A stretch of DNA of 28,520 nt from Bacillota bacterium (GCA_023387935.1 JAEWHG010000040.1:1-28520); one strand, 5' to 3'. Shown: positions 16,458 to 24,931, counted from the stretch's first letter. Notes: generated by a model from the letters alone, not told the origin. A program made the numbers and translations.

Positions 16458-17039
16458 TTACACCAATCCAGCAAAGCCTAGAAAGGCCATTGACATTAAA
16501 CTTGCAGTAAATAATGCAATTGGAAATCCTTTAAATGCTTCAGGAATATTAGATAATTCCAAACGTTCTCTGATTCCAGCAAATAATACGATCGCTAGAG
16601 AGAATCCAACAGCTGAAGCAGCTGAATTAACTATAGTTTCAATTAAATTATAATTTTCTTTGATATTTAAAATTGCTACCCCTAATACAGCACAGTTAGT
16701 AGTAATAAGTGGTAGGTATACACCTAATGATTGATACAAAGTAGGACTACTCTTTTGTATAACCATTTCTACAAACTGAACCAATGCTGCAATTACAAGG
16801 ATAAATGTAACTGTTTGCATATAAGCTAATCCTAATGGATTTAAAATAAATGTTTGTACTAAATAAGTGATTAAGCCTGCTAATGTCATAACAAATGTAA
16901 CTGCCATACCCATACCAAAGGCTGTTTCTACCTGCTTAGAAACTCCTAAAAACGGGCATATACCTAGATTTCTAGATAAAACATAGTTGTTTACTAATAT
17001 ACCCCCAACTAATAATACAAATAATGATTCTAATGTCAC
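16458..17039 (-). CDS. rnfA: Rnf complex membrane subunit RnfA
   Basis: The 193-residue product has six predicted membrane helices. NNYVLSRNLGICPFLGVSKQ and ITTNCAVLGVAILNI are the conserved cysteine-containing half-helix motifs of the RnfA/NqrE family. With RnfE it forms the membrane core that carries an iron centre between the subunits. Translation starts at GTG (17039) behind AGGAGGTG. RnfA and RnfE are homologous and inserted with opposite topology. Confidence 0.96.
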   Translation of the reverse strand: MTLESLFVLLVGGILVNNYVLSRNLGICPFLGVSKQVETAFGMGMAVTFVMTLAGLITYLVQTFILNPLGLAYMQTVTFILVIAALVQFVEMVIQKSSPTLYQSLGVYLPLITTNCAVLGVAILNIKENYNLIETIVNSAASAVGFSLAIVLFAGIRERLELSNIPEAFKGFPIALFTASLMSMAFLGFAGLV

Positions 17040-17054
17040 GAATTACACCTCCTA

Positions 17055-17654
17055 TTACGCATTTTGTTTTTTGGCTGCAAGACTTCCGAATAGAGCTAGA
17101 AGTAAACCTAAAACCAAGAAAGCACCAGGAGCTTGAGTCATAATAGAAAATGGCTCATAACTACTCCACATTACTTGCTTACCAAAGATTGAACCTGCAC
17201 CTATTAATTCTCTGATTGAACCTAAAATTGTTAAAGCAACTGCAAAACCTAATCCATTTCCTATACCATCTACTGCTGACGCTAAAATAGAGTTTTTAAA
17301 CGCAAAAGCTTCTGCTCTAGCTAAAATGATACAGTTAACTACAATCAATGGTAAGAATATACCTAATGCTTCATATAATGGCGTTACATAAGCCTGCATA
17401 AGCATTTCTATAATTGTTACGAATGTTGCAATAACAACAACAAACGCCGGAATTCTAATTTGATCTGGTATAACTTTTCTAAGCATAGAAATTACCACGT
17501 TAGATCCAATTAATACTGCTGTAGTTGCAAGTCCCATTCCAAGACCGTTCATTGCAGATGTTGTTACAGCAAGTGTTGGACACATTCCTAACACTTGAAC
17601 AAAAGTAGGATTATTAAAGATTAATCCATCAGTAAATACTCTTTTAATATTCAT
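17055..17654 (-). CDS. rnfE: Rnf complex membrane subunit RnfE
   Basis: The product is 199 residues with about six helices. It contains NPTFVQVLGMCPTLAVTTSA and PLIVVNCIILARAEAFA, the paired Cys motifs of RnfE/NqrD. It partners RnfA in the membrane core of the ferredoxin:NAD+ oxidoreductase. GGAGGTGAG lies 5 nt before the ATG. The gene is 15 nt upstream of rnfA and 30 nt downstream of rnfG, in the standard C-D-G-E-A-B order. Confidence 0.96.
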   Translation of the reverse strand: MNIKRVFTDGLIFNNPTFVQVLGMCPTLAVTTSAMNGLGMGLATTAVLIGSNVVISMLRKVIPDQIRIPAFVVVIATFVTIIEMLMQAYVTPLYEALGIFLPLIVVNCIILARAEAFAFKNSILASAVDGIGNGLGFAVALTILGSIRELIGAGSIFGKQVMWSSYEPFSIMTQAPGAFLVLGLLLALFGSLAAKKQNA

Positions 17655-17684
17655 AAACTCACCTCCAAAACTATAGGTTATATA

Positions 17685-18227
17685 TTATTTTAATACGTTT
17701 TCAAATAATTTTATTGCTGCATTAACTCCAGCTGTTGCAGCTTTTGATGAAACAGTAGCACCAGAAATTGCTTCAACATCTGTACCTAGACCTAATTCAC
17801 CCGCAGCAGATTTTCCTGCGAATTGACCATAAAATCCTTCTTCAGTAATTTTAGATCCTAGACCAGGTGTTTCACTTTGTGACGCTACCTTCATACCTGC
17901 TACAGTTCCATCACTGTTAATTCCAGTTATAATTACTACATCTCCACCGTATCCTTTTGTAGTAGTTTTAACTGCGTAACCCACAGTGCTTCCGCCTTTT
18001 AATGCTTCATAAGCTTCTTCAACACCTTCTACATCACCTATAGCAGGGTTTTCTACTACTTTAAATTCATCAGCATCTGGTAATAGTTCTTTCATATATA
18101 CAAGGTTGGCTTCCATAGCCTTTTCTTGAATTACTACTTTCGTAACATCATTTACAATACTAAGTAAACCTGCTGAAACTGCAGTTATAACTAATAATAT
18201 TAAACTTAATCTAACTATTTGTTTCAT
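17685..18227 (-). CDS. rnfG: Rnf complex FMN-binding subunit RnfG
   Basis: The 180-residue product has one N-terminal membrane helix (about residues 5-25) and an extracytoplasmic FMN-binding domain. S155-G-A-T158 is the flavinylation motif; FMN is attached covalently through the Thr by an ApbE transferase, whose gene is not in the window. GSKITEEGFYGQFAGK is also typical. The ATG (18227) lies just past the rnfD stop, and its ribosome site GAGGTGAAG is inside the end of rnfD, so translation is probably coupled. Confidence 0.96.
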   Translation of the reverse strand: MKQIVRLSLILLVITAVSAGLLSIVNDVTKVVIQEKAMEANLVYMKELLPDADEFKVVENPAIGDVEGVEEAYEALKGGSTVGYAVKTTTKGYGGDVVIITGINSDGTVAGMKVASQSETPGLGSKITEEGFYGQFAGKSAAGELGLGTDVEAISGATVSSKAATAGVNAAIKLFENVLK

Positions 18228-18230
18228 GGA

Positions 18231-19172
18231 TTACTTCACCTCCCCAAATACTCTAGGGCTTGTATACTTTTCAATTAAAGGCGCTGCAATATTCATAAGA
18301 AGAATAGAGAAGCCTACACCCTCTGGATAATTACCGTAGAATCTAAATACAGAGGTTAATATACCACATCCAAGTGCAAATATAATTCTTCCTCTAGGTG
18401 TTACAGGAGCAGATGCATAGTCAGTAGCCATAAAAATTGCTCCTAACATTAATCCTCCTGCTAAAAGATGATACATCATAAAATAAACATCAAATTGTCC
18501 ATATATTAGAGACGCAACTGCTACTGTACCAATATATACTGCAGGTATTTGTATTGAGATAACACCTCTATAAACTAAGTAAATCCCACCTAATATTAGT
18601 AGTATTGCAGATGTTTCTCCTAAAGAACCACCAATATTACCAAATAACATGTCCATTAGCTTAGGTGCATTCGTAGGAACCTCTGTAACACCCTTAACAA
18701 AGCTTAAAGGTGTAGCTGTAGACCTAGCATCTACGCCTGGTTTTACCCAACTTGTCATACGACCAGTATAAGAAACCATCAACATAATTCTAGCAGCTAA
18801 TGCTGGGTTCATAAAGTTATGACCTAAACCACCAAAAAATTGCTTAACAACTACTATAGCAATGATAGAACCTAAAACTGGAATCCACCATGGTGCAGAA
18901 GCTGGTATATTAAAAGCTAATAAAAGTCCTGTTACAACTGCACTTAGATCGTTAATAGTTACAGGTTGCTTTCTAATTTTTTGAACGATAGCTTCTGCAA
19001 CAATAGCTGTTAGTACTGATAATAATATAATTTTTGCTCCGTTGATTCTAAAATAGTATAATGCTCCTAATGTTGCAGGTATTAATGCAATTATTACGTC
19101 TAGCATTACTTTCTGTATCGTATTTTCAACCCTAATATGGGGTGAAGAAGATACAAATAATTTTCCTTCCAT
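18231..19172 (-). CDS. rnfD: Rnf complex membrane subunit RnfD
   Basis: The 313-residue product has about nine hydrophobic helices. VSSSPHIRVENTIQKVMLDV is the conserved RnfD/NqrB N-terminus, and GLGHNFMNPALAARIML and the STATPLSFVKG segment follow. The Thr near residue 154 in the latter is the likely covalent FMN site. RnfD carries electrons within the membrane and probably contributes to ion transport. The ATG at 19172 is preferred over the TTG one codon earlier because GGGAGGG has proper spacing to it. It follows rnfC by 19 nt. Confidence 0.95.
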   Translation of the reverse strand: MEGKLFVSSSPHIRVENTIQKVMLDVIIALIPATLGALYYFRINGAKIILLSVLTAIVAEAIVQKIRKQPVTINDLSAVVTGLLLAFNIPASAPWWIPVLGSIIAIVVVKQFFGGLGHNFMNPALAARIMLMVSYTGRMTSWVKPGVDARSTATPLSFVKGVTEVPTNAPKLMDMLFGNIGGSLGETSAILLILGGIYLVYRGVISIQIPAVYIGTVAVASLIYGQFDVYFMMYHLLAGGLMLGAIFMATDYASAPVTPRGRIIFALGCGILTSVFRFYGNYPEGVGFSILLMNIAAPLIEKYTSPRVFGEVK

Positions 19173-19191
19173 CAATCTTCCCTCCCATCAA

Positions 19192-20520
19192 CTAATTACT
19201 TTGTTTTCTTTTTTTTGCAACAATTTCTCTTTTTGCAACTCTAATAGACTGTAATAAAGGTCTTTTTGATGGACAGATAAATGAACAAGATCCACACTCA
19301 ATGCAATCTAATGCTCTATATTTTTCTGCATGCTCCATCATGTTATTTAAAGAATAAGCGCTGATTTGTAGTGGTTGAAGATTCACTGGACAAATTTCTA
19401 CACACTTACCACAACGTATACATTGCTCAGGATTTGGAATTTGAGCTTCTTTTTCATCAAACACCAATACTCCAGAAGACCCTTTAGTAGTTACAACTTC
19501 ATCTGAATGCTGAGCAAATCCCATCATAGGTCCACCCATAATAATTTTTCCAGGAGTTTTAGAGTAACCTCCACATTGTTCAATTACTTCTTTAATCGGT
19601 ACTCCTATTTTCATTAATAGATTCTTAGGATTTGCTATTGCACTTCCTGTAACCGTAGTGATTCTGTCAATTAATGGCATACCTGTTTTTAATGTTTTTG
19701 CAACCTGAGCTGCCGTAGCAACATTATTTACGATGGCTCCTGCATCTGCAGGTAGTCCTCCGGAAGGAACTTCTCTACCTGTACAAGCGTAAATTAATTG
19801 TTTTTCTGCTCCTTGAGGGTACTTTGTTTGCAGGGCAACAACCTTGATATTAGCATATTTTTCTGCTGCCTTTTTCATTGCTTCAATAGCATCTGGTTTA
19901 TTGTCTTCTATACCAATAAACCCATTTTCTACATTTACAACCTTCATCATAGCTCTTAATCCATCTACAATTTCCTCAGGATTTTCCAGCATTAAACGAT
20001 GATCTGCTGTTAGGAATGGCTCACATTCCGCTCCATTTAAAATGAAGTTGTCCACTTTTTTGTCTGGAGGTACTGATAATTTTACATGAGTAGGGAAAGT
20101 CGCTCCACCCATACCAACGATTCCTGCATCTTTAATTGCAGCAAGAATTTCTTCTGGTTTTAATGAATCGATACTTCCTATTGGCTTAATAGAAGGATGT
20201 ACCTCATTTAAACCATCTGATTCGATAACGATTGCTTGAACTTCTCCGCCGATAACATTAGGTATCATAGAAATTGACTTAACAGTACCAGATACACTTG
20301 AATGTACTGGAGCTGAAACAAAGCCTTGAGGCTCTCCAATTCTTTCACCTACTGTAACACGATCCCCTACCTTTACTAGCGGTTGGCAAGGTGCTCCTAT
20401 GTGCTGTTGTAATGGAATATATACAACACTTGGATCAACAGCTTTTTCTACTTTAAGTTCGGCTGTAGCTTCTTTATAACCGGGAGGATGGATACCACCT
20501 CTAAAGGTTAAAAACTTCAT
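19192..20520 (-). CDS. rnfC: Rnf complex NADH/FMN and Fe-S subunit RnfC
   Basis: The product is 442 residues. The N-terminal RnfC barrel-sandwich domain (TFRGGIHPPGYKE) is followed by the NADH/FMN-binding Rossmann-like part with GIVGMGGATFPTHVK (about residue 134) and NGAECEPFLTADHRLM, then an SLBB domain. Two ferredoxin motifs lie at Cys367/370/373/377 and Cys406/409/412/416. RnfC is the site of NAD+ reduction. It lacks the long alanine-rich C-terminal tail of gammaproteobacterial RnfC, as is usual in Clostridia. I chose the ATG at 20520, with AAGGGGTG 9 nt before it; a GTG four codons earlier overlaps that site. It is the first gene of the rnf operon. Confidence 0.96.
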   Translation of the reverse strand: MKFLTFRGGIHPPGYKEATAELKVEKAVDPSVVYIPLQQHIGAPCQPLVKVGDRVTVGERIGEPQGFVSAPVHSSVSGTVKSISMIPNVIGGEVQAIVIESDGLNEVHPSIKPIGSIDSLKPEEILAAIKDAGIVGMGGATFPTHVKLSVPPDKKVDNFILNGAECEPFLTADHRLMLENPEEIVDGLRAMMKVVNVENGFIGIEDNKPDAIEAMKKAAEKYANIKVVALQTKYPQGAEKQLIYACTGREVPSGGLPADAGAIVNNVATAAQVAKTLKTGMPLIDRITTVTGSAIANPKNLLMKIGVPIKEVIEQCGGYSKTPGKIIMGGPMMGFAQHSDEVVTTKGSSGVLVFDEKEAQIPNPEQCIRCGKCVEICPVNLQPLQISAYSLNNMMEHAEKYRALDCIECGSCSFICPSKRPLLQSIRVAKREIVAKKRKQSN

Positions 20521-20590
20521 TACATATTTCACCCCTTAAATATTATTTGATTATAGCTTAAATAATTTTTTCTCATGAAATGATATAATT

Positions 20591-20630
20591 TGACATAGTA
20601 ATCCCTTTATATGAATTAATTATTATGTCA
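20591..20630 (-). repeat. Imperfect inverted repeat in the rnf leader
   Basis: Left arm TGACATAGTAAT (20591-20602) matches the reverse complement of ATTATTATGTCA (20619-20630) at 11 of 12 positions, with a 16-nt spacer. It lies 71-110 nt upstream of the rnfC start and could be a dyad operator or a leader hairpin. No regulator is identified. Confidence 0.5.
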
Positions 20631-20662
20631 TAAACTGTATCATCGTGATTGTATCCGAATAT

Positions 20663-20692
20663 TGTATACATGGTTTTTTAAGTTAAAAACAA
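20663..20692 (-). promoter_or_regulatory. Possible sigma-A-type promoter for rnf
   Basis: On the minus strand, TTGTTT (20692-20687) and TATACA (20668-20663) are separated by 18 nt. The -35 box is imperfect, and in such AT-rich DNA chance matches are common. Confidence 0.3.
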
Positions 20693-20887
20693 TATAAATA
20701 TTCATCATTACATGGAATTTAAATTATTTATAGTCTATAATCACTTAATTTGTTATTATGGAATAATTATTCTACATTACTATATTAGTATAAAATTTAA
20801 GATTTAACAAGCTTTTATCGTTTATCTTTTATATATTCTTTATTAAAATTTATATTATTACATAATAAACCCGCTGTTTAGATATGT

Positions 20888-21802
20888 TTAACTCTTTATT
20901 ATTTCAATGATTCTAAATGTATTATCTAAAAAATAATTTTGTAGCTCATATATATTTGCCTCTCCGTCTAAAACTTTTAAAGATTCTGAAATGTTTTTTT
21001 CTTGACGATCAATCATTCTATTTATATCCTCTGCAACAGGAAGTTCTTTGGATAATCTACTATTTTTTACATTTTCAGACATATCCCTTAAGATAGTTTG
21101 GTGCCTGACTAATACTTCTTTATATTGATCTAGGTCACCTTCCGCCGTCGCTATTTTATGTAAAACATCAGAAGATTCATTCAATATTCCTAATAACGAA
21201 TTCATATTCTCTATAACTTCAGTTGTGCCTTTATCCTCTTCTAAGTAGTTAATTTGATTTTTTGATATATGTACTTGACCTATATATGCATCATGATATG
21301 TTTCCCTTACTTCCTCTAATTCCTCTTCTATATTTTCTCTTTTTGTGGAGCCATAAGTATAGATTTTATAAGTATTATCTACTTTATAAATAATGTGAGG
21401 AAAATTACTATTTTTTAATTCTTCAACTAATACCTCTATATTTTTATTATCAGATACACTAGCTATTTGTATCATATAAAATGAAAAGGGGTCCAAATCC
21501 ATAGTTTCCTTTGAGACATCCTCGGACACATCCTCAGATACATCTTCCTTTTCTATCGATTCTAAGTTTTGCTCTTCTTTTGTTTTCGAATCATCTTTCT
21601 CTAAATCTTCTATATTTTCCAAAGTGATATTTCCTGGTGAATTTAATATACCATCAGTATTAATTGTAGGTATAACGAGCCATTCAGTTATTCTGGACCC
21701 AATACCTATGGCTAATATAGGCAAAATAACTAGAAAAAAGATGCCCATTACCATATTCACTTTCCTATTCCTTCTTTTAATACCGATTCTAGATCTTTTC
21801 AA
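20888..21802 (-). CDS. SPOR-domain-like membrane protein of unknown role
   Basis: The 304-residue product has a very basic cytoplasmic start (KRSRIGIKRRNRK) and one membrane helix (about 17-36). A polar, acidic linker with the repeat DVSEDVSEDVSK (residues 87-98) precedes a SPOR-like domain near residues 107-180 (FYMIQIASVSDNKNIEVLVE), which would bind denuded peptidoglycan glycan strands. The C-terminal 110 residues are helical and acidic, with no family I recognise. Translation appears to start at TTG (21802) behind GGGAGGG. A single-pass SPOR protein suggests a role at division or sporulation septa; this is inference. The gene seems monocistronic, with an inverted repeat 40-70 nt upstream. 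Confidence 0.75.
   Translation of the reverse strand: MKRSRIGIKRRNRKVNMVMGIFFLVILPILAIGIGSRITEWLVIPTINTDGILNSPGNITLENIEDLEKDDSKTKEEQNLESIEKEDVSEDVSEDVSKETMDLDPFSFYMIQIASVSDNKNIEVLVEELKNSNFPHIIYKVDNTYKIYTYGSTKRENIEEELEEVRETYHDAYIGQVHISKNQINYLEEDKGTTEVIENMNSLLGILNESSDVLHKIATAEGDLDQYKEVLVRHQTILRDMSENVKNSRLSKELPVAEDINRMIDRQEKNISESLKVLDGEANIYELQNYFLDNTFRIIEIIKS
21509..21544 (-). repeat. Three 12-bp tandem units encoding DVSE repeats
   Basis: Three near-identical 12-bp units encode DVSE, DVSE and DVSK in the linker of the SPOR protein. They differ at a few bases. Such in-frame repeats can expand or contract by slippage and change linker length. Confidence 0.75.
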
Positions 21803-21842
21803 AATAAATCCCTCCCATATTATTCATATTAATAGATTGTCC

Positions 21843-21870
21843 TTGTTTAAACTATTTTTTGTCTAAACAA
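21843..21870 (-). promoter_or_regulatory. Inverted repeat upstream of the SPOR gene
   Basis: TTGTTTAAAC (21843-21852) and GTCTAAACAA (21861-21870) are inverted repeats with 9 of 10 positions matching and an 8-nt spacer. They lie 41-68 nt before the TTG start. It could be an operator; no specific regulator motif (for example the Spo0A box) is recognised. Confidence 0.4.
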
Positions 21871-21969
21871 ATTATATTAATATTCTTTAAAAATTATAAT
21901 TTTATACCTATATTAATATACATACGCAACGATTAAATTATTCCTTTGAAAAAATATAATAAAAACCCC

Positions 21970-22025
21970 ACCCATCAACGCAATCAAATATCGCTAATGG
22001 GTCCCGAAAACCTTGTTGTATTTAC
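21970..22025 (+). mobile_element. Second, shorter copy of the IS200/IS605-like 3'-end element
   Basis: The 57 bases 21976-22032 align without gaps to 15510-15566, with 48 identities counted by eye. The shared core includes CAACGCAATCAAA, ATGGGTCCCG and CTTGTT. Here the segment is closed by a 6-bp stem ACCCAT (21970-21975) with ATGGGT (21997-22002), which the first copy lacks. The tnpB-like tail and the large hairpin of the first copy are absent, so this is a solo end or a miniature derivative. On the minus strand the ATGGGT arm is followed by GGGG and five T, so it could also act as a weak terminator. Confidence 0.45.
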
Positions 22026-22032
22026 AATAAAA

Positions 22033-22068
22033 AATAACTCTTATACAAAATTTTGTATAAGAGTTATT
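22033..22068 (-). terminator. Terminator of the NlpC/P60 gene
   Basis: The 36 nt 22033-22068 are a perfect palindrome (18-bp arms; the central AAAATTTT would form the loop). It lies 13 nt past the stop of the wall hydrolase gene. On the minus strand six T follow, as expected for an intrinsic terminator. Confidence 0.85.
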
Positions 22069-22081
22069 CTTTATTATTGTT

Positions 22082-23206
22082 TTATAATCTAATAGCTTTC
22101 ATGAATCTAGTACTATAGTAACGGTCAGACAATGAGTCTTTAACAATTTGACGCCTCGATGTGGAAGCATGAATAATTTGCCCATTTCCTATATATATTC
22201 CAGCATGACCTATATCATTTCCTATTTTACCCGATGTATCGAAAAATACAAGATCTCCTGGTTGTAATTCTGATCTACTTACTGCAGTTCCAATGGCTGC
22301 TTGACCGGTAGCAGTTCTTGGAAGTTTACTTATTCCTTTTGCACTTAGATATTCACCATAATAGGTTTTTAATATGTATGATGTAAATCCAGAACAATCG
22401 AAGGAATTCGGACCATTACCTCCTGAAACATAAGGTTTTCCTAAGTATTTCGATGTAACAGCATCTATATTTGCAAATACATCTCTTGAGGCTCCAGATC
22501 TGTTTACATTTGTATTTTGTATTGCTACATATTTGCTTTCTACCCAGCCTTCCTTGTCATTTGATGTAACTACATTATACCATTTATCTTTATATCCTTT
22601 AATATACACTTCTTCTGCTATTTTTAAGGTTTCTACATTGCTCGCATTGCTATCTGCCTCTGCTTTCAATCCTATAGCATCATTAACTAATTTTCCAGTC
22701 GGAAGATTGTAAGTAATTTTAATATAATCTGAATGTACCCAGCCCTTCATATTATTACTTAAAATAACTTCGTACCACTCATTAGATTTATTTATGATTG
22801 TAACTATATTTCCAGTAGAAATATTAGTAATTACTTTATCATTTAGAGAAGGTCCTAGTCTTACTCTTAAACCATTATCAGTTACTATACCTTTTTTTAT
22901 CTTACTTTCGGTATAACTATGATCATCAATTATAACCTCATCGGAAGAAACCCATCCTTCGACTTCACCATTAGATAGTGCTACTCGATACCAATCATCT
23001 AACACTTCTTTTATAGTAATTTTTGTTCCTATATTTAACTTGTCCAGCGCATTGCTGTCAATAATTTTTTCTTCTCTAATAACTGCCTCTGGGCTAATTA
23101 CTGTGGCACTGTAATCTAAACCAGATACAGCAGTAGTTGACAATATTAATGATGCCAATGCCATGCACACGGCAAATTTTCTTTTTCTCCTATTAATGTT
23201 CATCAT
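22082..23206 (-). CDS. Secreted cell-wall hydrolase with SH3b repeats and NlpC/P60 domain
   Basis: The product is 374 residues. A basic start and hydrophobic stretch (about 13-30) form a signal peptide. Three bacterial SH3 domains follow at about 33-80, 105-160 and 170-227, each ending in a W(V)xS(D/E/K) strand (EGWVSSDEV, KGWVHSDYI, EGWVESKYV). The C-terminal NlpC/P60 peptidase domain has catalytic Cys271 in FDCSGF, His334 in GHAGIYIG and His346 in IIHAST. Such enzymes cut the peptide stems of peptidoglycan, usually between D-Glu and a diamino acid. The ribosome site AGGTGGGGAG is directly before two adjacent ATGs (23206, 23203), so the start is uncertain by one codon. It is flanked by terminators on both sides and is probably transcribed alone. 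Confidence 0.93.
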   Translation of the reverse strand: MMNINRRKRKFAVCMALASLILSTTAVSGLDYSATVISPEAVIREEKIIDSNALDKLNIGTKITIKEVLDDWYRVALSNGEVEGWVSSDEVIIDDHSYTESKIKKGIVTDNGLRVRLGPSLNDKVITNISTGNIVTIINKSNEWYEVILSNNMKGWVHSDYIKITYNLPTGKLVNDAIGLKAEADSNASNVETLKIAEEVYIKGYKDKWYNVVTSNDKEGWVESKYVAIQNTNVNRSGASRDVFANIDAVTSKYLGKPYVSGGNGPNSFDCSGFTSYILKTYYGEYLSAKGISKLPRTATGQAAIGTAVSRSELQPGDLVFFDTSGKIGNDIGHAGIYIGNGQIIHASTSRRQIVKDSLSDRYYSTRFMKAIRL

Positions 23207-23296
23207 CTCCCCACCTATAAATCTACTAGAATCTTTTCTATATAAATATTCGACTTAAATTAAAATTGTCCTTCTTTTATTTAACATAAAAAACAA

Positions 23297-23337
23297 AAAC
23301 CTTCTTAGTATTAATTTCCATTAATATAAGAAGGTTT
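23297..23337 (-). terminator. Terminator of the YebC gene
   Basis: AAACCTTCTTA (23297-23307) pairs with TAAGAAGGTTT (23327-23337). The stem continues past one bulged G with TATTAAT/ATTAATA around a TTCC loop. A T-rich tract follows on the minus strand. It lies 24 nt past the yebC stop. Confidence 0.85.
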
Positions 23338-23360
23338 ATTTTACTTCTATTTAATTATTA

Positions 23361-24080
23361 TTATTTCATTTCCCAGTTGTGATATACATTTTGCACATCA
23401 TCATTATCTTCAAGCATATCAATTAACTTATTCATTTTCTTAATGTCTTCTTCATCTTGCAGTTGTGCCATTGTTTGTGGTATATAGGAAATATTTGCTT
23501 CTACAAATGTGTACCCTTCTTTCTGAATACCTTCCTTTACACTATTAAAATCTTCAATACTTGTAATAATTTCATAAGCATCTTCTTCAGATATAAAGTC
23601 CTCTGCTCCAGCTTCTAGGGCAGTCATCATCAATGCTTCTTCATCAATACTATCGTCTTTTTCAATAATTATTTGACCTTTTCTATCAAACATAAATGAA
23701 ACACAACCTGAAGATCCTAAATTACCACCATTTTTATCGAAAGCATGTCTTACGTCCCCTGCAGTTCTATTTCTATTATCAGTAAGTACTTCAACTATAA
23801 CAGCTACACCGCTAGGTCCATACCCTTCATAATTAAATTCTTCATATTGGTCTGAGCCAACCTCTCCAGCACCTTTTTTAATAGCTCTGTCGATGTTATC
23901 ATTCGGCATATTTTGAAGCTTTGCTTTATCAATGGCATTTTTCAAAGCAGCATTATACTCTACTTCGCTACCACCTTCTCTAGCAGCTACAGTAATTAAT
24001 CTTGCTAGTTTTGTATATATTTTTGCCTTTTTAGCATCTTGCTTTGACTTTCTATCGATAATATTACCGATTCTTCCCAT
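23361..24080 (-). CDS. yebC: YebC/PmpR family protein
   Basis: The 239-residue product matches the family in length and motifs: RKSKQDAKKAKIYTKLARLI at the N-terminus, NMPNDNIDRAIKKG, and YEGYGPSGVAVIVEVLTDN. YebC proteins were annotated as DNA-binding regulators. Recent work on the family points to a ribosome-associated role in easing polyproline or stalled translation in some members. Which applies here cannot be told. TTAAGGAG precedes the ATG. The opening MGRIGNII replaces the common MAGHSKW start, a variant seen in some Clostridia. Confidence 0.93.
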   Translation of the reverse strand: MGRIGNIIDRKSKQDAKKAKIYTKLARLITVAAREGGSEVEYNAALKNAIDKAKLQNMPNDNIDRAIKKGAGEVGSDQYEEFNYEGYGPSGVAVIVEVLTDNRNRTAGDVRHAFDKNGGNLGSSGCVSFMFDRKGQIIIEKDDSIDEEALMMTALEAGAEDFISEEDAYEIITSIEDFNSVKEGIQKEGYTFVEANISYIPQTMAQLQDEEDIKKMNKLIDMLEDNDDVQNVYHNWEMK

Positions 24081-24175
24081 TATTCCATCTCCTTAATTAT
24101 GCTCTTACGAAGCAATAACACTTCATATATAATATTTCTAAAAAAATTTTAGCATAACTTAAAGGATGATGCAAT

Positions 24176-24931
24176 TTATTTATTAATATTAGGTGAAGGT
24201 GGCATCATTCTTTTATGAGCAGAATTTTTATGTAGTCTTTCAATTATTGCCAAATCATTTTCTGGTATTTCTTCGCCGTCTAAAAATGCATCTATATACT
24301 TATAGGTTGTGCCCATTTCTTTCTCGTCAGTTTGCCCTTCCCATAGTCCTGCAGATGGCTGTTTTTCAATAACTTCTATAGGTACATTTAAGACTTTCGC
24401 CCATTCGTATACTTCATGTTTCTTTAATGAAGCTATAGGAAGAAGATCGACTCCCCCATCTCCATATTTAGTAAAATATCCTGTATATAACTCTGCTGCA
24501 TTGTCTGTACCTACTACTAGATAATTCAAATTATTAGCAAAAGCATAAAGGGTACTCATTCTTAACCTTGCTCTTAAGTTCGAGTCCATTGTTCTTTTCG
24601 CATTATTATTAAATAAGTTTTTACTGTCTAATTTATTTGTTACCTTTTCCATTATTCCAATATGCTCTTCTTCTAAATCTACTTCAACGTAATTAATATC
24701 ACAAGCTTTCGCAGTAGAAATTCCATCTGCCACATCTTTTTTATCACTCTTAATTGGAAGTATTACACCTAGGGAATTATCTGGGAAGGCTTTTTTTATA
24801 AGACATGCAACTACAGCAGAATCTATACCTCCAGAAATCCCAACAACCAGCCCTTTTGCCCCTGCATTATTTACTTGGTCTCTTAACCAAGTTACAACAG
24901 TTTCTATATTTTTATTTATTTCTTGATTCAT
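24176..24931 (-). CDS. nadE: NH3-dependent NAD+ synthetase
   Basis: The product is 251 residues. S33-G-G-I-D37-S is the PP-loop ATP pyrophosphatase motif, and GTDNAAELYTGYFTKYGDGG is the NadE signature that binds deamido-NAD. The length shows that there is no N-terminal glutaminase domain, so ammonia is the nitrogen donor. It makes the last step of NAD+ biosynthesis in the cytoplasm. AAGGAGAG lies before the ATG. It is transcribed divergently from the TauE/SafE genes, across 252 bp. Confidence 0.95.
   Translation of the reverse strand: MNQEINKNIETVVTWLRDQVNNAGAKGLVVGISGGIDSAVVACLIKKAFPDNSLGVILPIKSDKKDVADGISTAKACDINYVEVDLEEEHIGIMEKVTNKLDSKNLFNNNAKRTMDSNLRARLRMSTLYAFANNLNYLVVGTDNAAELYTGYFTKYGDGGVDLLPIASLKKHEVYEWAKVLNVPIEVIEKQPSAGLWEGQTDEKEMGTTYKYIDAFLDGEEIPENDLAIIERLHKNSAHKRMMPPSPNINK

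Larger units (their letters stand above)
20521..20887. other. 367-bp AT-rich leader and promoter region upstream of rnfC
   Basis: No coding region is visible. It contains an imperfect inverted repeat at 20591-20630, a possible promoter at 20663-20692, and a 12-bp palindrome GAATAATTATTC at 20761-20772. A weak stem (TAAAC/GTTTA around AGCGG) at about 20866-20880 could end transcription from the SPOR gene, but its stem is only 5 bp. Confidence 0.6.

Noticed and set aside
20801..20818. TTTAACAA as a Rex (redox) operator upstream of rnf
   Set aside because: Only one half-site fits TTGTTAAnnnnTTAACAA; the other half is degenerate and the site is nearly 300 bp from rnfC.
20866..20880. Terminator after the SPOR gene
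   Set aside because: The stem (TAAAC/GTTTA) is only 5 bp and no U run follows; kept only as a note in the leader region.
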